Source of the DNA: Halictus rubicundus
Lineage: Eukaryota > Arthropoda > Insecta > Hymenoptera > Halictidae
Reading direction: 5' to 3'
Length of the DNA: 64,000 nt
NCBI RefSeq assembly: GCF_050948215.1
Contig: NC_135156.1
Coordinates: 2,356,001 to 2,420,000, forward strand
Below the pieces are notes generated by a model that saw only the letters and a program-made list of their open reading frames with translations, was not told where the DNA came from and did no database searches. The position numbers and the translations under genes were made by a program. Positions 21,607-33,882 of the stretch are shown one piece after another. Positions within the stretch are counted from its first letter, which is position 1. Each line of letters opens with the position of its first letter.

Positions 21607-24459
21607 TTATAAGAGGTACCCCTAAGTAATGTCGTTTCTTGATATTTATATAAAATTTTATTTTGCTTAAAATTTCATACAGAGTCATTAATTACAGATT
21701 TATTTCACAATAAGCGCACTACAAACTAAATGTTAATAAATTCGATTCAATCGGTAAAATGTTGAATCAATCTGTAAAAACAACATTACCCATAGGTACC
21801 CCTAATATCCTAATTTACCAGATTTAGGACAACTGAAAGTTTCAATACTTTTCATCCAGTCGAGTAAAGGTAGAGAACGGCAAAAGGATGTGCAAATGTT
21901 GCCACACATAGACTGCACGTGTATAAAATGTATAAAACATCTAAAGAATATTATTATAAAATGTATCATGATGAACATCGAATAGTCAAATGTGTTATAC
22001 ATGCAATATTCAGTTTAATACAATTAAAATAGCATGGCCTACAGTTCTGGTTCGCCCTATTATAGTTATTGTGAGCTTGTTCAGAGACAATACGATTGGT
22101 GAGAAGTCCTCTCTTTATTACATGATAATTATCGAATTTGTAGGTCATCCCATTGTAATCAAACAATTTACCAGCAGCCACATTGACGTAATTATAAATA
22201 AATGAAAAGCATGTATACAGCATAGATAACCCATGATCAACATACGAAACATTTAAATAAGCAATGTAATTAAAATGCAACCGACTATGAATTAATTTAA
22301 AATGAAAACAAAAGTTTCATTATTTAATGTCTCGAAACAAATAAGAACACTGCATATGGTCGAATTCTCATACTCTTTAAAAGTTATTTACGATTAAGTA
22401 ATGAATATAAGTACTATGCAAAGTTGAACTGAAATTAATTTTCTGTAGAAGATCATTAATCTAATTTTTTAATTGAAAAATAACACACAATGCATTTTAG
22501 TGTAAATGCCATTGAAAAGTTTTAAAAATATTTGAACTGTTGTTACGTACCATTTTTATTTGCAAACTAAAAAACAAAATTTACTTCTGCTTCGATCGAA
22601 AGTATGGAGACAGAAAAATTATGAAAATTTCAAAATTTTGTCCAGAAAATTTCAACTCAAACATGTCGTATAAAGGAATTGTCCTGAAAGAAGTTCTTTT
22701 GGTTTCCATTGAACGAGCAAGACATTCCTTTCCATCAAAATTTCCTAATTTTGTCAATTATGCATTTTGCGGTAACAAGGTACATAATAACATACTATCC
22801 ATTCTGACGCCTAATTAAAAGTCTCGTTCCATAGATGCCGATAAGAAACTGTCAGCGTCAAATTGTCCCATCAACATATATTCCACAGACCAACACGGAT
22901 ATTTGAGGTTAAAGGTACGTAATAATATAGAATTCCATAGACCGAAGCGAATATTCACGATGGCTGCGTAATTCATATTTGTATTAAGTGTACAAATTAA
23001 TTCATAGCCCTATCTTAGTAAATTTGTTGATTATTTACAAATAAGTAAAACTCATTCTATGTACTCTTTAAAATAACCTCGCTTTCTATGCATGTAGGTA
23101 CTTACAAGTTATTAATGTATGTCTACTATAAGAGTAAAAGGTACTTACGAGTTATTAATGTATGTTTACTATACGAGTGAAATATTCGAATACGAAAGAA
23201 AGTTACAATTGATTAATTCTGACTGTTACGAATTAATTTGTACACTTCATAAATTATATATTTTCATACACGCTAAATAAAATAATTTTGCTAAGACATT
23301 AACTAGCCGATGGATAAAAACGTTACTGTAGTGAATTTATAGACATAGCTTTGTAGACATAGTACAATCACTATGACGATTACATCAGATTATATCCTGA
23401 AAGTTCCAATCGCTTTAGAAAGGTACGATTCTATTGACAATGAGTATTATCATACAAAATAATTTTCTTAATGTGGTACTTATATACAGTAAACTTCTGT
23501 ACAACGGAGTCAAAAGAGTTGGTTAAAAAATACTGTGTGCATGTATTTCATATGGCAGTAAATGTACAGAAAATGTAAAAAAGATTGTTTAAGAAAGCTG
23601 TACGCTTGCTCTCATAGAAGATGCACGTATTGTCTCTGTAAACAATTTTCTTTACTGTACATCACTAAACTTTCTTTTGTCCGTCACTATATACAAAAAT
23701 GTTTTGTGTCTGTTTCTGACTTTCTCCGTCGTTAGATCGATGGTCGAATTTGGTAATCTTCGTCTATGTGTTTGCTGTAACATGATTGGTAGGACCTCGT
23801 GTAGATAAGCATCAACCACGTTACATACATTACACTGCGGAAAATGACTACGAAATATCCAGTCCCGCCATCGAACATTTGTACTAGTCTGCGAAAGCAT
23901 TATAATTTACATGACAGGTTATGCTTGTTTACATCAACATGAAAAATGTTCACCAAAACATCAATCACATTGTACTCCTGAGAATTTACTATCGAAAAAA
24001 ACCGGTGACAAATATTTTTGTTGATTTGATGGATTTTTAATGCGTTTGACTCGGAGATAATAAACTCAATACAAGAATGAAAACATGATAAAAGTAATCT
24101 GTACACTTGGGTTTAATGGGACACTGGTTGTTCCATCCACCTCCATTTATAGTAAGTACCCATAGTTTCTTAATGATTTGTCAGTAACACCTCACCTAAC
24201 TATGCCCACTTCATTCTGATCATTTAGAATAAATAGATCCATCCTGAAACATTCCTTTGTCCAAAGCGTATGCCGGATTAATCACTAAATAAACCTTAAC
24301 CTCGCATTAAGATAAGAACGTCCAAATCACCCCAATGATTAAATATTAAAAATACCTATTGCAAAATATTACAGGGTTAAACGGAAAGTTTGTACCCATT
24401 TTTGTACATTTCCAGACACGAATAATTATAATTACGCTTGCTCTATTTTAATTTCGACT
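21607..24459. other. No gene seen; one tandem duplication
   Basis: Uniformly AT-rich. A unit of about 49 bp containing gttattaatgtatgt is duplicated at 23093-23185. The pair ggtacccctaa occurs at 21616 and 21797. Frames of 92 and 104 codons (22540-22818 plus, 21966-22280 minus) have no recognisable similarity. Confidence 0.45.
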
Positions 24460-24464
24460 AGTTC

Positions 24465-24620
24465 AGGGTGTCAAGAAATTATGTGTAAAAAAAGTATGGT
24501 GCAAAATTGACCTTGACCGACTTTTTCAAGGTCAAACATTTTCACGTTTCGTAAACTATTTTATTCCATATGTCTACAGGGTGTCCCAAAATGGTATAAA
24601 TTCAACTCCGAACATTTTAT
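24465..24620 (+). repeat. Family A arm joined to start of family B, copy 2
   Basis: It starts cagggtgtcaagaaattatg, passes through ttgaccttgaccgac and tttcaaggtcaaac, then cgtaaactattttattcc, and joins cagggtgtcccaaaatgg at about 24579. The order and junction are the same as at 6854-7090, with a shorter interior. Confidence 0.65.
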
Positions 24621-24942
24621 GAAAATAAAAACGTAAAATGATATGTATTAACTCATACCACATTTGAATGTTTAATAGTTTATTAGATATAATCAATCTT
24701 GAAAATGTATCGGTATTGTTTCAAATTATGATATGTTAATGTTTAACAGGGACCCAAAATTGGTATTTGAGTGCAAAGGGTTATTATTAATTTTGTACAG
24801 TGGCACACAGAGGTCTGTAGCGACATGCCCACATAAGAACGGCGAGAAAAGCACACGTGTGATTGGCTGCTCGATAAGTGTGAATCCTTCCTCGACGATC
24901 CTGAGTGTCTCACTTATCGAGCGGTCACTGTTCATGGATATA

Positions 24943-25816
24943 CAAGGTGGACCACTTAAATGAGAACACGTAAATATCAATTATTAACAATTCTATTATT
25001 ATTACTTTTGTTACGTTATATTTTTTTGTATGTCATTTCAGAGCGTAAGTAAACATAATCATCGACCTGTTTAACCATACGGTTTCGATCATTGTTTCTC
25101 GAATTATTTGGACTAAAATTATCAAACATTATCGAACTATTCAGGGTCTATTAGGGCTCAAGTTCTAATTAGGGTTTGTTCAAACTTATTTTTAATTTAG
25201 GATAGAAAATGCATATAATGAAGAACGAATGTGATTCTCAAACATTGTTGGTTGTCGCCGTAAATGAAAAGCATATCCACCAATTTTTTCTTGTACGTTA
25301 TGTCTCATGATAATCACTAGATTCCGGTTTATTTATTTATGCATTTATGACAAAAATAGGCAGCCGCAATTTGAAACACTGACAAGATGAAAAGATTTTA
25401 AGAGTATTAGTATATTATTTTCACTATATTCAAATTATTAGTGAAAAATATAAATAACTATCTCGGAGACTCGGAGTCCAGCAATCACTCTTAAGACTAG
25501 ACTAATTCTACAAATACTGAAAATGGAGTACTGTTATTATTCAAGCTCATAACGTCGCTGTTAATGCTTTTAATAACGCGTATCATAACATAAACATACG
25601 ATGTAGTTTCAACAAATAAAGCAATAACAATTCGGTAATGTTAGAGAATGTCGATGCAAATATCTCTAGATACAATGATCGAAACCGTATGGTTATACAG
25701 GTCACGATTTTGTCTTTTCATACTCTAAAATAGTATAACTTCACCCTAAGGACCTTTTTCATAAAATTATTAGTAACAGGGATATGTGGGTGATCTCATT
25801 CAAACAGTCCACCCTA
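24943..25816. mobile_element. TA-flanked MITE with inverted arms of about 170 bp
   Basis: The left end is caaggtggaccacttaaatg at 24943 and the right end, inverted, tagggtggactgtttgaatg. TA lies at 24941-24942 and 25817-25818. Further in, aaccatacggtttcgatcat (about 25073-25092) is repeated inverted at about 25675-25695. The 874-bp interior is AT-rich and non-coding. Immediately to the left, 24860-24925 has an unrelated stem formed by ctcgataagtg and cacttatcgag. Confidence 0.7.
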
Positions 25817-26026
25817 TATTTACTGTTTCCTTTCGGATTATAGGTGTTTTCCGAGATGCCTTCCATAACAGGGCCTTCTGGTCCAGAACCTTGAAAAAAT
25901 CGATTACCCTTTCTTTTCCATTTTCTTAAAGCACTTGTCTTTAAAAATATGTCTGCAAAGGATTTGATTAAAATCGTAAGAATAACGAAGTTATGAATAT
26001 TTGAAGAGCGCAGTCCTCACTGTATA

Positions 26027-26379
26027 CAGTGTGTCTCAGTGTTGATGGTACAATCATGGAGAGGGTGAGAAAATAAGTCGAAAATATAGAATTAAATTTT
26101 TTCATCCGAAGCTTCATTTTCGAAAAAATCGAGCTCGAAAGTGCAGCGAATACGCATGTTATTCAATAGGAATCTTCTGACGCGTCTGATCATAACCAAT
26201 CAATTCTACTTCCTGCATATATCAAAACACGCGAACCTGACGGATCTTTCAACTCGATTTTCTCGAAAGCAAAGCCTCAAAAGAAAAAAGTTTATTCCGT
26301 ATCTTAGATTTGTTTTTTTTTAGCACCATCAGTACCAATACAAGTACAATACAAGTACCATCAACACCGGGATACCCTG
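26027..26379. mobile_element. MITE family B, copy 2
   Basis: A 353-bp relative of 16736-17089. The ends are cagtgtgtctcagtgttga and, inverted, cagggtatcccggtgttga, with TA on the left side. The shared core includes cgcatgttattcaatagg and gacgcgtctgatcat. A small duplication tacaagtacaa lies in the right arm. Non-coding. Confidence 0.75.
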
Positions 26380-28175
26380 TCAAAGTGGTGCGTTTAAACC
26401 GAGCAATATGTCTTCCCATACTAATGCTGATACTACTTGTTTGAGGCTACCATTGGGACAGTGTATTAAAATATTTAAACGATTGATTTGTGCAGACTTA
26501 CATTGTCACTCAAAAGGGATTAGATGTTGAGTTGAACACGAATTGTGCCACTTACCTGAAACAAAGAAAAGACAGGTTATTATAGAACGATATATTTTTT
26601 ATAAATTCATATTTTTTAAATAAATCCATTTTCAACTTAAGACCTTCAATATTATTTTACGATTAATCTGAGATGCATCGATTAATGAAAAAAATTACAA
26701 TTCTATTAAAAAATGAACATGATCTCAATTTTTTATTAGATATTTTCTGAATGAACGTATATTTAATGAGTATATATCAATCAAATTCGTAACTTGAACA
26801 ACAAAAACAGTTTTAATATTACAAGCTTCGGGAAAGAACAATTTCGAATAGTTTTTCAGTATAGTATTACACAATTTTGTACAGCTAAATTTAACACGAA
26901 TGTGAAGGTTAAAATTTTCCCAATGCATTTTATGTACCAGAAATCGCGGAAATATTTTTTAAAAAATTTAAATCCACGTTGATATACATTTAATATAAAA
27001 GAAACATTATTGTAGAACCTAGAAGGTTTTATACTGTTAAACATAACTTATTAAAATCAAATGAATCAGATAAACATTTGACAAATGGCGCGTGTTTTGA
27101 AAAATGCATCGAAAATTGTAAAGAAATTTTCCACGTCATTAAAAGACAATCAATTAAGAAACATCAATAACACAATTAACAATGTAGGGACTGGATGGAA
27201 GTATAAATCGATTAACGATAATTACATTATGGATTTTATTTAATCAAGACAAAGCTGAGTAGGTAGACTATAAAACTGTGAAAACATTTGAAAAATTTAA
27301 AAATACTGTATTTTCAGTTCATTGTGATTATTAAAAAAAGAAGCTAACGTCGATGTAGCTCCTGTACCATACAATTAATGCAGACAATTTTGCATAAAAG
27401 TCCGCAGTCTAATAATAATAATGAACTCACGTGAAAAACCATCAGTCGTGATCATGCTAAGGACTTAATTGTTTGAGTAGTAGTTTTTGGAATATATTTC
27501 GGAATATTTGTTGAAATTGTTCGGAGTTCCAGAAAAGTTTGAGTATCGATTTTGGACAGTATAAGTTTGAAGAACCATGACTGAATAGAGTTTGGTAGCG
27601 TGGCTGATCCGATGCGATGAAACTAACTGGTAGCACGACTTTACCCCGATGTTGATCGCCAAACGCAATGAAACACGATGAAATTACGATCGACGTCAGC
27701 GAAATAAATCATATTGTATTTTTGAACAAGCGTATCCTTTCACGGCGGAATGACCATTTTCTGAAAACGCGCCGCTGTAAAAATGGATGACCTGTATTCA
27801 GATTTTATTACCCGACACGTGTACGTATATTATATGTACGGTTGATGGGGATTCTTTTTTTGTTTCAAAACACAGGTTCGACTTGATTTATAAACACGTT
27901 TCCGGTGCACGCAGTTACGATCCAATGGATGCCGTGTAACATATTTCTGTCGAACTATAATACTTGATTTCTATTCTTCAGCTCTCGTACAGATTCCTAT
28001 TCACCGCACGATCTTTCCTCTCATTATTCATATTTGTTTCGGTAATATGCTATTAATCGTGTATAACCCTTTGTAGTCTAACTCAGTGTCGAGTCACACT
28101 CGACATCGATTTTACATATAGAGACGTCTCTTTATATTTTATAATATTAAATTCTTTTTGATTAGACAAGCAATA
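26380..28175. other. No gene seen; one stray MITE end
   Basis: AT-rich, with frames up to 67 codons and no domains. Near 27390-27409 the sequence gcataaaagtccgcagtc matches one end of MITE family M, with TA following. The opposite end near 27225 is too degenerate to call. Confidence 0.45.
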
Positions 28176-28177
28176 TA

Positions 28178-28645
28178 CAGTGGTGGACAAAGGTGTTTGC
28201 ATACCCTTTCAACAGTAAAGGGTAATCGGGTCATCTTTCAAATTCGACTAAATGACTTGATTCTTTTTTTTAGATGTTAGCGTCAACAAATTTATTGACA
28301 GGTCACGTTTACACGTTATTCATTAACACTAATCCGACCACGGTCAAAATGAGCGGTTTTCTATTTTACAATTATTGAAATTGTAAAAACGTTTTCATAA
28401 GAAATTACTGAATTGACTTCTTTATTTATGCACATATTATAATGAAAATCGTACAAAGTTTAAGTAAATTCAATCTTCTCCCTTCTATAATATAAGACGT
28501 TTCATTTTTACATGTTTTGTGCTTGGTAGGTTTAGCGTTAATGTAGTCCTTCTAACATCTCATAAAGGTATTAGAATACGTCTCGTCGAATTTTAAAAAA
28601 ATTATTCCTTTATGAAGGGTGTGTAACTACTTTCGTCTACCACTG
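28178..28645. mobile_element. Tc-type MITE (cagtggtgg ends) with nested piggyBac MITE
   Basis: The ends are cagtggtggacaaaggtg and, inverted, cagtggtagacgaaagta, flanked by TA at 28176-28177 and 28646-28647. Total length is 468 bp, of which 211 bp plus a TTAA duplication belong to the nested element 28327-28537. It was therefore originally a MITE of about 250 bp. Non-coding. Confidence 0.85.
28327..28537. mobile_element. piggyBac-type MITE P3 (TTAA TSD)
   Basis: Flanked by TTAA at 28323-28326 and 28538-28541. The ends are cactaatccgacca and, inverted, cgctaaacctacca. The interior (for example gtcaaaatgagcgg and acgttttcataagaaatt) matches the copy at 33679-33882 throughout, in inverted orientation. 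It inserted into the Tc-type MITE 28178-28645. Confidence 0.85.
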
Positions 28646-28831
28646 TACATGTATTTAGTTATTTTTTCCTGTAATTAGTAAACAAATTGTTTTAAATGAA
28701 TAACAATTAAGAAACTATTTTTAGGAGAACATTACAACACTTAAAATAATGGAGAGTCATTGGGAACAAAATTGAAAAAACCTACGAAAGGCTAATCCTC
28801 AATAAACGAATGCTAAGTTTTTTGATCAATA

Positions 28832-29020
28832 GACTGCGGATTTTTATGCAAAATGAAAAATGTTTGCATTGATTACAAGTCACAGAAGCGAAACAAAAAT
28901 TTTTTTCTTCTTTTAATTAGTTTATTAAGCTGAAACCAATACGCTGATGTCCTTAAATCCTTTTAATATGTCCTCCACTGCTTTAAATTGTGTATTTATT
29001 TTTGTAATAAATGCATAAAA
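28832..29020. mobile_element. MITE family M, copy 2, degenerate right end
   Basis: The left end gactgcggatttttatgc is preceded by TA. The right end aaatgcataaaatctg is recognisable but decayed. The AT-rich interior resembles 6560-6726 and 47754-47951 in layout. Confidence 0.5.
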
Positions 29021-29163
29021 TCTGAAAATCTGAAAAAAGTGAAAATTTATACATGCATTTATTTTATACATATTTCAACGAATTGTGTAGAAAAATTGCT
29101 CTGGCGCCTTCTTTAAAGTTCTTGTAAAATGCAGAATACTTCTATTTAATACATAAATCAGAT

Positions 29164-29567
29164 GACGAATATCTTGGCATTTGTAGGCACTTAATCATGT
29201 TATGGAATGTGAAATGCTTCCGTAATTTATATTTAAGAGCTCACCGAATACTGAACACGATAGAATTTTATATTTTTGATCTGATAAAGATATAAATGCT
29301 TGTATTTACAGTATCACAGTCGAGTAAAAAGTAAATTACGTCCATTTTAGCGCGATGTAACCTTTGCAGCGTGCATAACCGCATCGTGTACAGTTCGGTG
29401 TGCAGTTGAAAATGAATATTTCAACCGTCGAGTTTTGAATTTTGGACGAAATATTGCTGCAAGAGCAAACATTTGGTATTCAGTATTCGATGAGCTTTCG
29501 CATACAAACTGCAGAAGTATTTCACATTCCATAACATGACAAAATACAAAATGCCAAGGTATTCGTC
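29164..29567. mobile_element. Palindromic MITE of about 400 bp
   Basis: The arms read gacgaatatcttggcattt and, inverted, gacgaataccttggcattt, followed by atgttatggaatgtgaaat on both sides and an inner ctcaccgaatactgaa/ctcatcgaatactgaa pair. The arms extend about 150 bases. The centre contains gcgcgatgtaacctttgcag. No clear target duplication was found. Non-coding. Confidence 0.65.
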
Positions 29568-29825
29568 AATCGATATATATTCTATAGAAGTATTCAGAGA
29601 CTAAAAATAATAGTTATTCTAAAATTTTCTACGATAAAAATCATTAATAAAAAGCTGATTATTATTGAAATTTAAGGTAATCTACACAAAATATAAAGAA
29701 AAAAATTCGAAGAACAATATGATTAAAAAATATCGATTTTTATACTTTTTGGTTACAAATAACAGTTATTAGTGTCCAAAAAATTGGATCCTCCTCGATA
29801 ACTGTTATCGGTGAAGAAAAACTGT

Positions 29826-30100
29826 ATCGATTGCTCAAAGCAGTTATCGATAAGAGAAGTTCATTTCGATCGCTCATAACAGGTATCAATGAAAGAAGTA
29901 TATTTCGATCACTCATAACACTTATCAATGAGAGAAGTTCATTTCGATCACTCATAACAGTTATCAATGGGAGAAGTACATTTCGATCACTCATAACACC
30001 TATCAATGAGAAAAGTTCATTTCGATCGTTCATAACAGTTATCGATGACTGAATTTCTTTTCACTTATTCATAATAATTATTGATGAGAAAATTCATTTC
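29826..30100. repeat. 39-bp minisatellite, about 7 units
   Basis: Five good units, phased by ttcgat at 29865, 29904, 29943, 29982 and 30021, plus a degenerate unit on each side. The consensus runs agaagttcatttcgatca then ctcataacagttatcaatg. Because 39 is a multiple of three, both strands stay open and would give 13-residue repeats (RSSFRSLITVINE-like on plus). No start context, signal or neighbouring exon supports translation. Confidence 0.9.
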
Positions 30101-30465
30101 AGTTGCTTAGTTAATTACTGAGTAGTCTACTCTTTTTCGGATGGATGAAGCCTGTGAAATCCATTGAGAAGGTTCCGTACAACAAGACGAATCAACAGAC
30201 CATAAGAACAACACAAAATCTGGGAAAATCAGAAATATAAACTCCCGTATTTATCAAAACTAGCCTTTTCTGGTCTAAAATTAACGTTAGATGATTTGCG
30301 GTGTAATTTGTCAGAAGAAAGTTTGGCAAAACTCATGTTTGTCACATTAAAGGGCCTAGCCGATAAAGATGGTCAAAACTGCTTGTAATTGATGGATTAA
30401 AAACTATATGATCCCATTTAAGAAAGTAATCTTGATTTTCCTATGTTCTCTACACGCCCACGTAC

Positions 30466-31309
30466 AGGGTGTGAAGAAATAATGTGTAAAAATCGTTACG
30501 ACTTGTTGAAGGTTAAATTATTTATGATTCCATTGTGTTCTACTCATGGAGAGGAACAAACTTCTCAAAGGAACCATAGGTAAAAATGAACCGTTCTCTT
30601 AGATAACGACTTTAAAGTTTCGACTTTAAAATGGTATAAACGTGGGGGGGGGGGGGGTCATTCTACATGAGAAAATATAGAACAAATTTTTTCATTTTTC
30701 TCCTCCTTTCCGACAAATTTGAGTTTGAACATTCGGCGAACACGCGTGCCATCGAATAGAAATCGTCTGACGCGTCTGTTCATCACCTAATAATTCTACT
30801 TCTCAAGAACGCTAGGCACACGGACTTGACGGATTTTTAAAGTTAATTTTCTCGAAAACGACGCATCAAATGAAAAAAATGTATCCCATGTTTTCGACTT
30901 ATTTTCTCATGTAGAATCAACCGCTCCACGTTTATACCATTTTAGGACACCCTGTAGTCATACGGAATAAAATAGTTTACGAAACTTCAACAATTGTTTT
31001 TTAAGAGAACAGTTGACTTGAGACCAATTTTGCATCCTAAGGTGTACAATCTGTCAAAACGTGCCATCGAGCCGCACGTCTATGTGCAACCGCATGCGCA
31101 TGGTACCGCGCGGAAAATCGGCGAATCGGACAGTCTGTAGCGTGGCGGGCCATAAAGCACAACGTACATTTTGTATCGCGTAGATATAAGTTAGGTTAAG
31201 TCCACAAGAACACGTGTATAAAATATATTTTTCCACATATCCAAAACAAGGACCTAAATTAATATTCAATCTCGCTGTAAGGGCTTTTATACATCGTTTC
31301 TTGACACCC
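30466..31309. mobile_element. Composite element A-B-A'
   Basis: The outer ends are cagggtgtgaagaaataatg and, inverted, cagggtgtcaagaaacgatg. The left A arm runs to about 30625 and the right A' arm from about 30958. The centre 30625-30957 is a complete family B palindrome bounded by ggtataaacgtgg and inverted cgtttatacc. A 16-base run of G lies at about 30645-30659. The A' arm carries a GC-rich insert at 31060-31150. The A arms resemble the inverted repeats of the DD41D-like transposon at 43082-44706, implying mobilisation by that family. Confidence 0.7.
30625..30957. mobile_element. Family B core inside the composite
   Basis: It matches 16736-17089 and 26027-26379: tcattctacatgagaaaat, then cgtctgacgcgtctg, then ctcatgtagaatcaacc. 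Its right end keeps the caggGTGTCC terminus (inverted, at 30945-30957), whereas the left side is fused directly to A sequence. Confidence 0.7.
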
Positions 31310-31311
31310 TG

Positions 31312-33040
31312 TACAAAAAATCTAACAGCTGTTACTTTCCGAACAAAATTATTTTATTTTATATTTGTTTCTATCGACTGTAAAGTGTCGCGATAGTGCG
31401 ACACTTCGATAAGACATAACGATGTCCGATAAGACATAACGATTACATGAGATCATCATTCCCGATTTTTACCGTTTAATATAGTATAAGAACATGCGCA
31501 GTGGATGCTTGTTATAGCGAAATTTATGCAATCCATATTTACCTATGTACGAGGGAAAGCATAGTCTGACTACAATATTGTTATTATATATGGAATATAA
31601 TAGCATAATAGTAACAGTTATTTTTCGTTTCGATACAGAATACACTTTCATTTTTATATCGAATTTGCTTTAAACACGACAATTAACAATATTTTGACTG
31701 ATCTGCGAAAATTCGCAGAATTTTCGTCATCACCTCAATAGTACATTTTTGTATAAAATGCATGAAGACAGAAGACACAAGATTACTTTGAATTATCACA
31801 GGACACACACCAATCACTTTGCTACATACAAAGACACTTTCAGATGTACAGTATCTCACATAGTAAATACAGTTTACTACAAGAACAACCACTTCCATCT
31901 GTTAACACTTTAACACAAAGTTAAGGGCACGGTCTTTGTAGATTCGCGATAAGGTAGAGTGACTAGGTTACCGACAAAAAATGATTTCACGTGCCTCAAC
32001 TTTTCGTCCTTACATGAGAATATTTTTCGCTGAGAAAGGGCTCGTTCGAAAGAGGAAGGTTCAATCTAGTGCAATCTGGTCATAAGCTAACGAGATTATG
32101 CAGATATTTGGTAATATAAGCGTTAGAAGTAGGCCAAAAATTGACGATGTGCATGCCGTGGAATCCAAGCATTTTTATGCCATTGGATGAGTTTTCTGGA
32201 TGAAATCGAGAGTAGCGCGCGCTGGAAAATATCTTCAGTTACAAATTGATCTATATTTTGTGTTGATTCTCTGCGAAATAAAGCCAATAACTTGAAGCAC
32301 TTTTCTGGCGTCAGAATTCATAATATCGATAATATAGAACAAAAAATGTGACAAGTTTAGTCACAGACTTAAGATCCGTCAGATCAAGACCAAGACGGAT
32401 CTTAAGTCCGTGTCTGAAGGCTGTGAATGGAAATTATACAGCAGTTACCGACCTGCTGACTCTGAAAAAGTCACGTGACTATCCCGGGCCCTTAAGTCAG
32501 CGTGTGTAAGTGACAGTCAGTTTCATAATTGATGGCGCACACTTTAAATTAGAATAAGTTTTTTATAAATGGACCAAGCGACTTCAGTTTTTCTGCCAAG
32601 CTAAATAGTTTGATTTACAACTCATAAACCAATTAACCAATTTTGATAAAGTTTTCAGCATGTGTATAATTTACATGAATCTGTGAAACGTATATTCTAA
32701 ATTTTTGTTACAAGCCCAAAAAAAAAGTTGTGAAAAGCAACTTTTACTATTTTTTTTTCTTTTTCATAATTCAGACTAAACCCGATTTTTCCAAAATTTT
32801 CATTATTATATCATCTAGTAAACTAATCCACCTACGTTCGACAGCTTAGATAGAAATAAGAACACTAAACAAGCTAGTTCTTGGCTAGTACTTACTGGCG
32901 TTGAAGTGTCGTGTGACTGCCTGATTGGCTGACTGACCGACTGGCGAAAGACTGACGAAATACTAAACTTTGAAAGAATTTGTCTTCGACTTTTATATTC
33001 TTCGACATCGAATGTTTCTAGCAGCTGGTTAGCTAGTGAC
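31312..33040. other. No gene seen; one strong short stem
   Basis: At 32358-32418 a near-perfect stem is formed by cagacttaagatccgtc and gacggatcttaagtc around a loop of about 12 bases. At 31400-31440 cgataagacataacgat is tandemly duplicated. Otherwise AT-rich without recognisable coding sequence. Confidence 0.5.
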
Positions 33041-33660
33041 TAGACGGAGAGGAAAAGTGTGTACAGTTTTGTCTCCCCTCTCCTTCTTTTGAAGTTGTTT
33101 GCGGAATGCCGCTTAGTGCCAGAACGAGAGGGTATATCATATTCTATCCTTTTCCGAGGAAGGATATCGCTGCTCGGCCGACAACTTTATGGTCTGCCGC
33201 TACCTCTTGCCTCTCGCTCATCCTTCGTGTAATCTCTCGGCCCACTCGAGAACAAAGTCAAGCCGCATAGGTACTTTGACCCGAAATACGGCGGTAGCAG
33301 GTCTCGAGCCATCACCTTATATTGATACAATATTGATACAGCTGCAGTGCGTAGTAGCGCAGGTAGACCAGGCACCCTCAACAGGTGACCGAATTGGACG
33401 CAAGCTACTGACCCGGTCATAAACCGTAGGTCACCGATGAGGTGCGCGATGCCCTTTTGTGCGAAAGGGCTTACTTTACTAAGGGATTACTTTCGTTGAG
33501 GCGTGTTTATTGTGTGGCCGGCTCGAATTTCAGTTTGGGTCTACGCTGCGGTCGATTTCGGTCGATGCCATTTTTGAGAGTCTTTCTAATATCTTGGTAC
33601 AATCGGCCTGGCCGTACCGTTCCCGATGGCACTTGACGTAGCGAAGACCCACAGAGCGCC
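33041..33660. other. Unrecognised GC-rich block
   Basis: This block is GC-richer than its surroundings, with two overlapping frames of 77 codons on opposite strands (33187-33422) and one of 64 codons. It ends abruptly at the TTAA element 33679. It may be old transposon or pseudogene material, because the composition changes sharply at both edges, but no protein or RNA family is recognised. Confidence 0.3.
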
Positions 33661-33678
33661 AGGGGCCTGTGCCCTTAA

Positions 33679-33882
33679 CACTAAACCTACCAGGCACAAA
33701 ACATATAATAGTGACACGTCTTATAGAAGGGAGACGTTTGACTTTACTTAAACTTTTACGATCTTCATTATAATATGTGCTTAAATAAAAAAGTCAATTT
33801 AGTAATTTCCTATGAAAACGTTCTTATAATTTCAATAATTGTGGAATAGAAAATCGGTCATTTTGATCGTGGTAGGTTTAGT
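33679..33882. mobile_element. piggyBac-type MITE P4
   Basis: TTAA at 33675-33678 precedes cactaaacctaccaggc. The right end, inverted, reads actaaacctaccacgatc, with its TTAA decayed to TGAA. The body is the inverted counterpart of 28327-28537. Non-coding, 204 bp. Confidence 0.8.

Noticed and set aside
29740..30052. Repeat protein with 13-residue units on either strand
   Set aside because: Both strands are open simply because the 39-bp period is divisible by three; no start context, exon borders or flanking coding sequence.
33187..33422. Two 77-codon overlapping frames as a gene
   Set aside because: They overlap on opposite strands in GC-rich DNA where stops are rarer; no domain and no splice sites.
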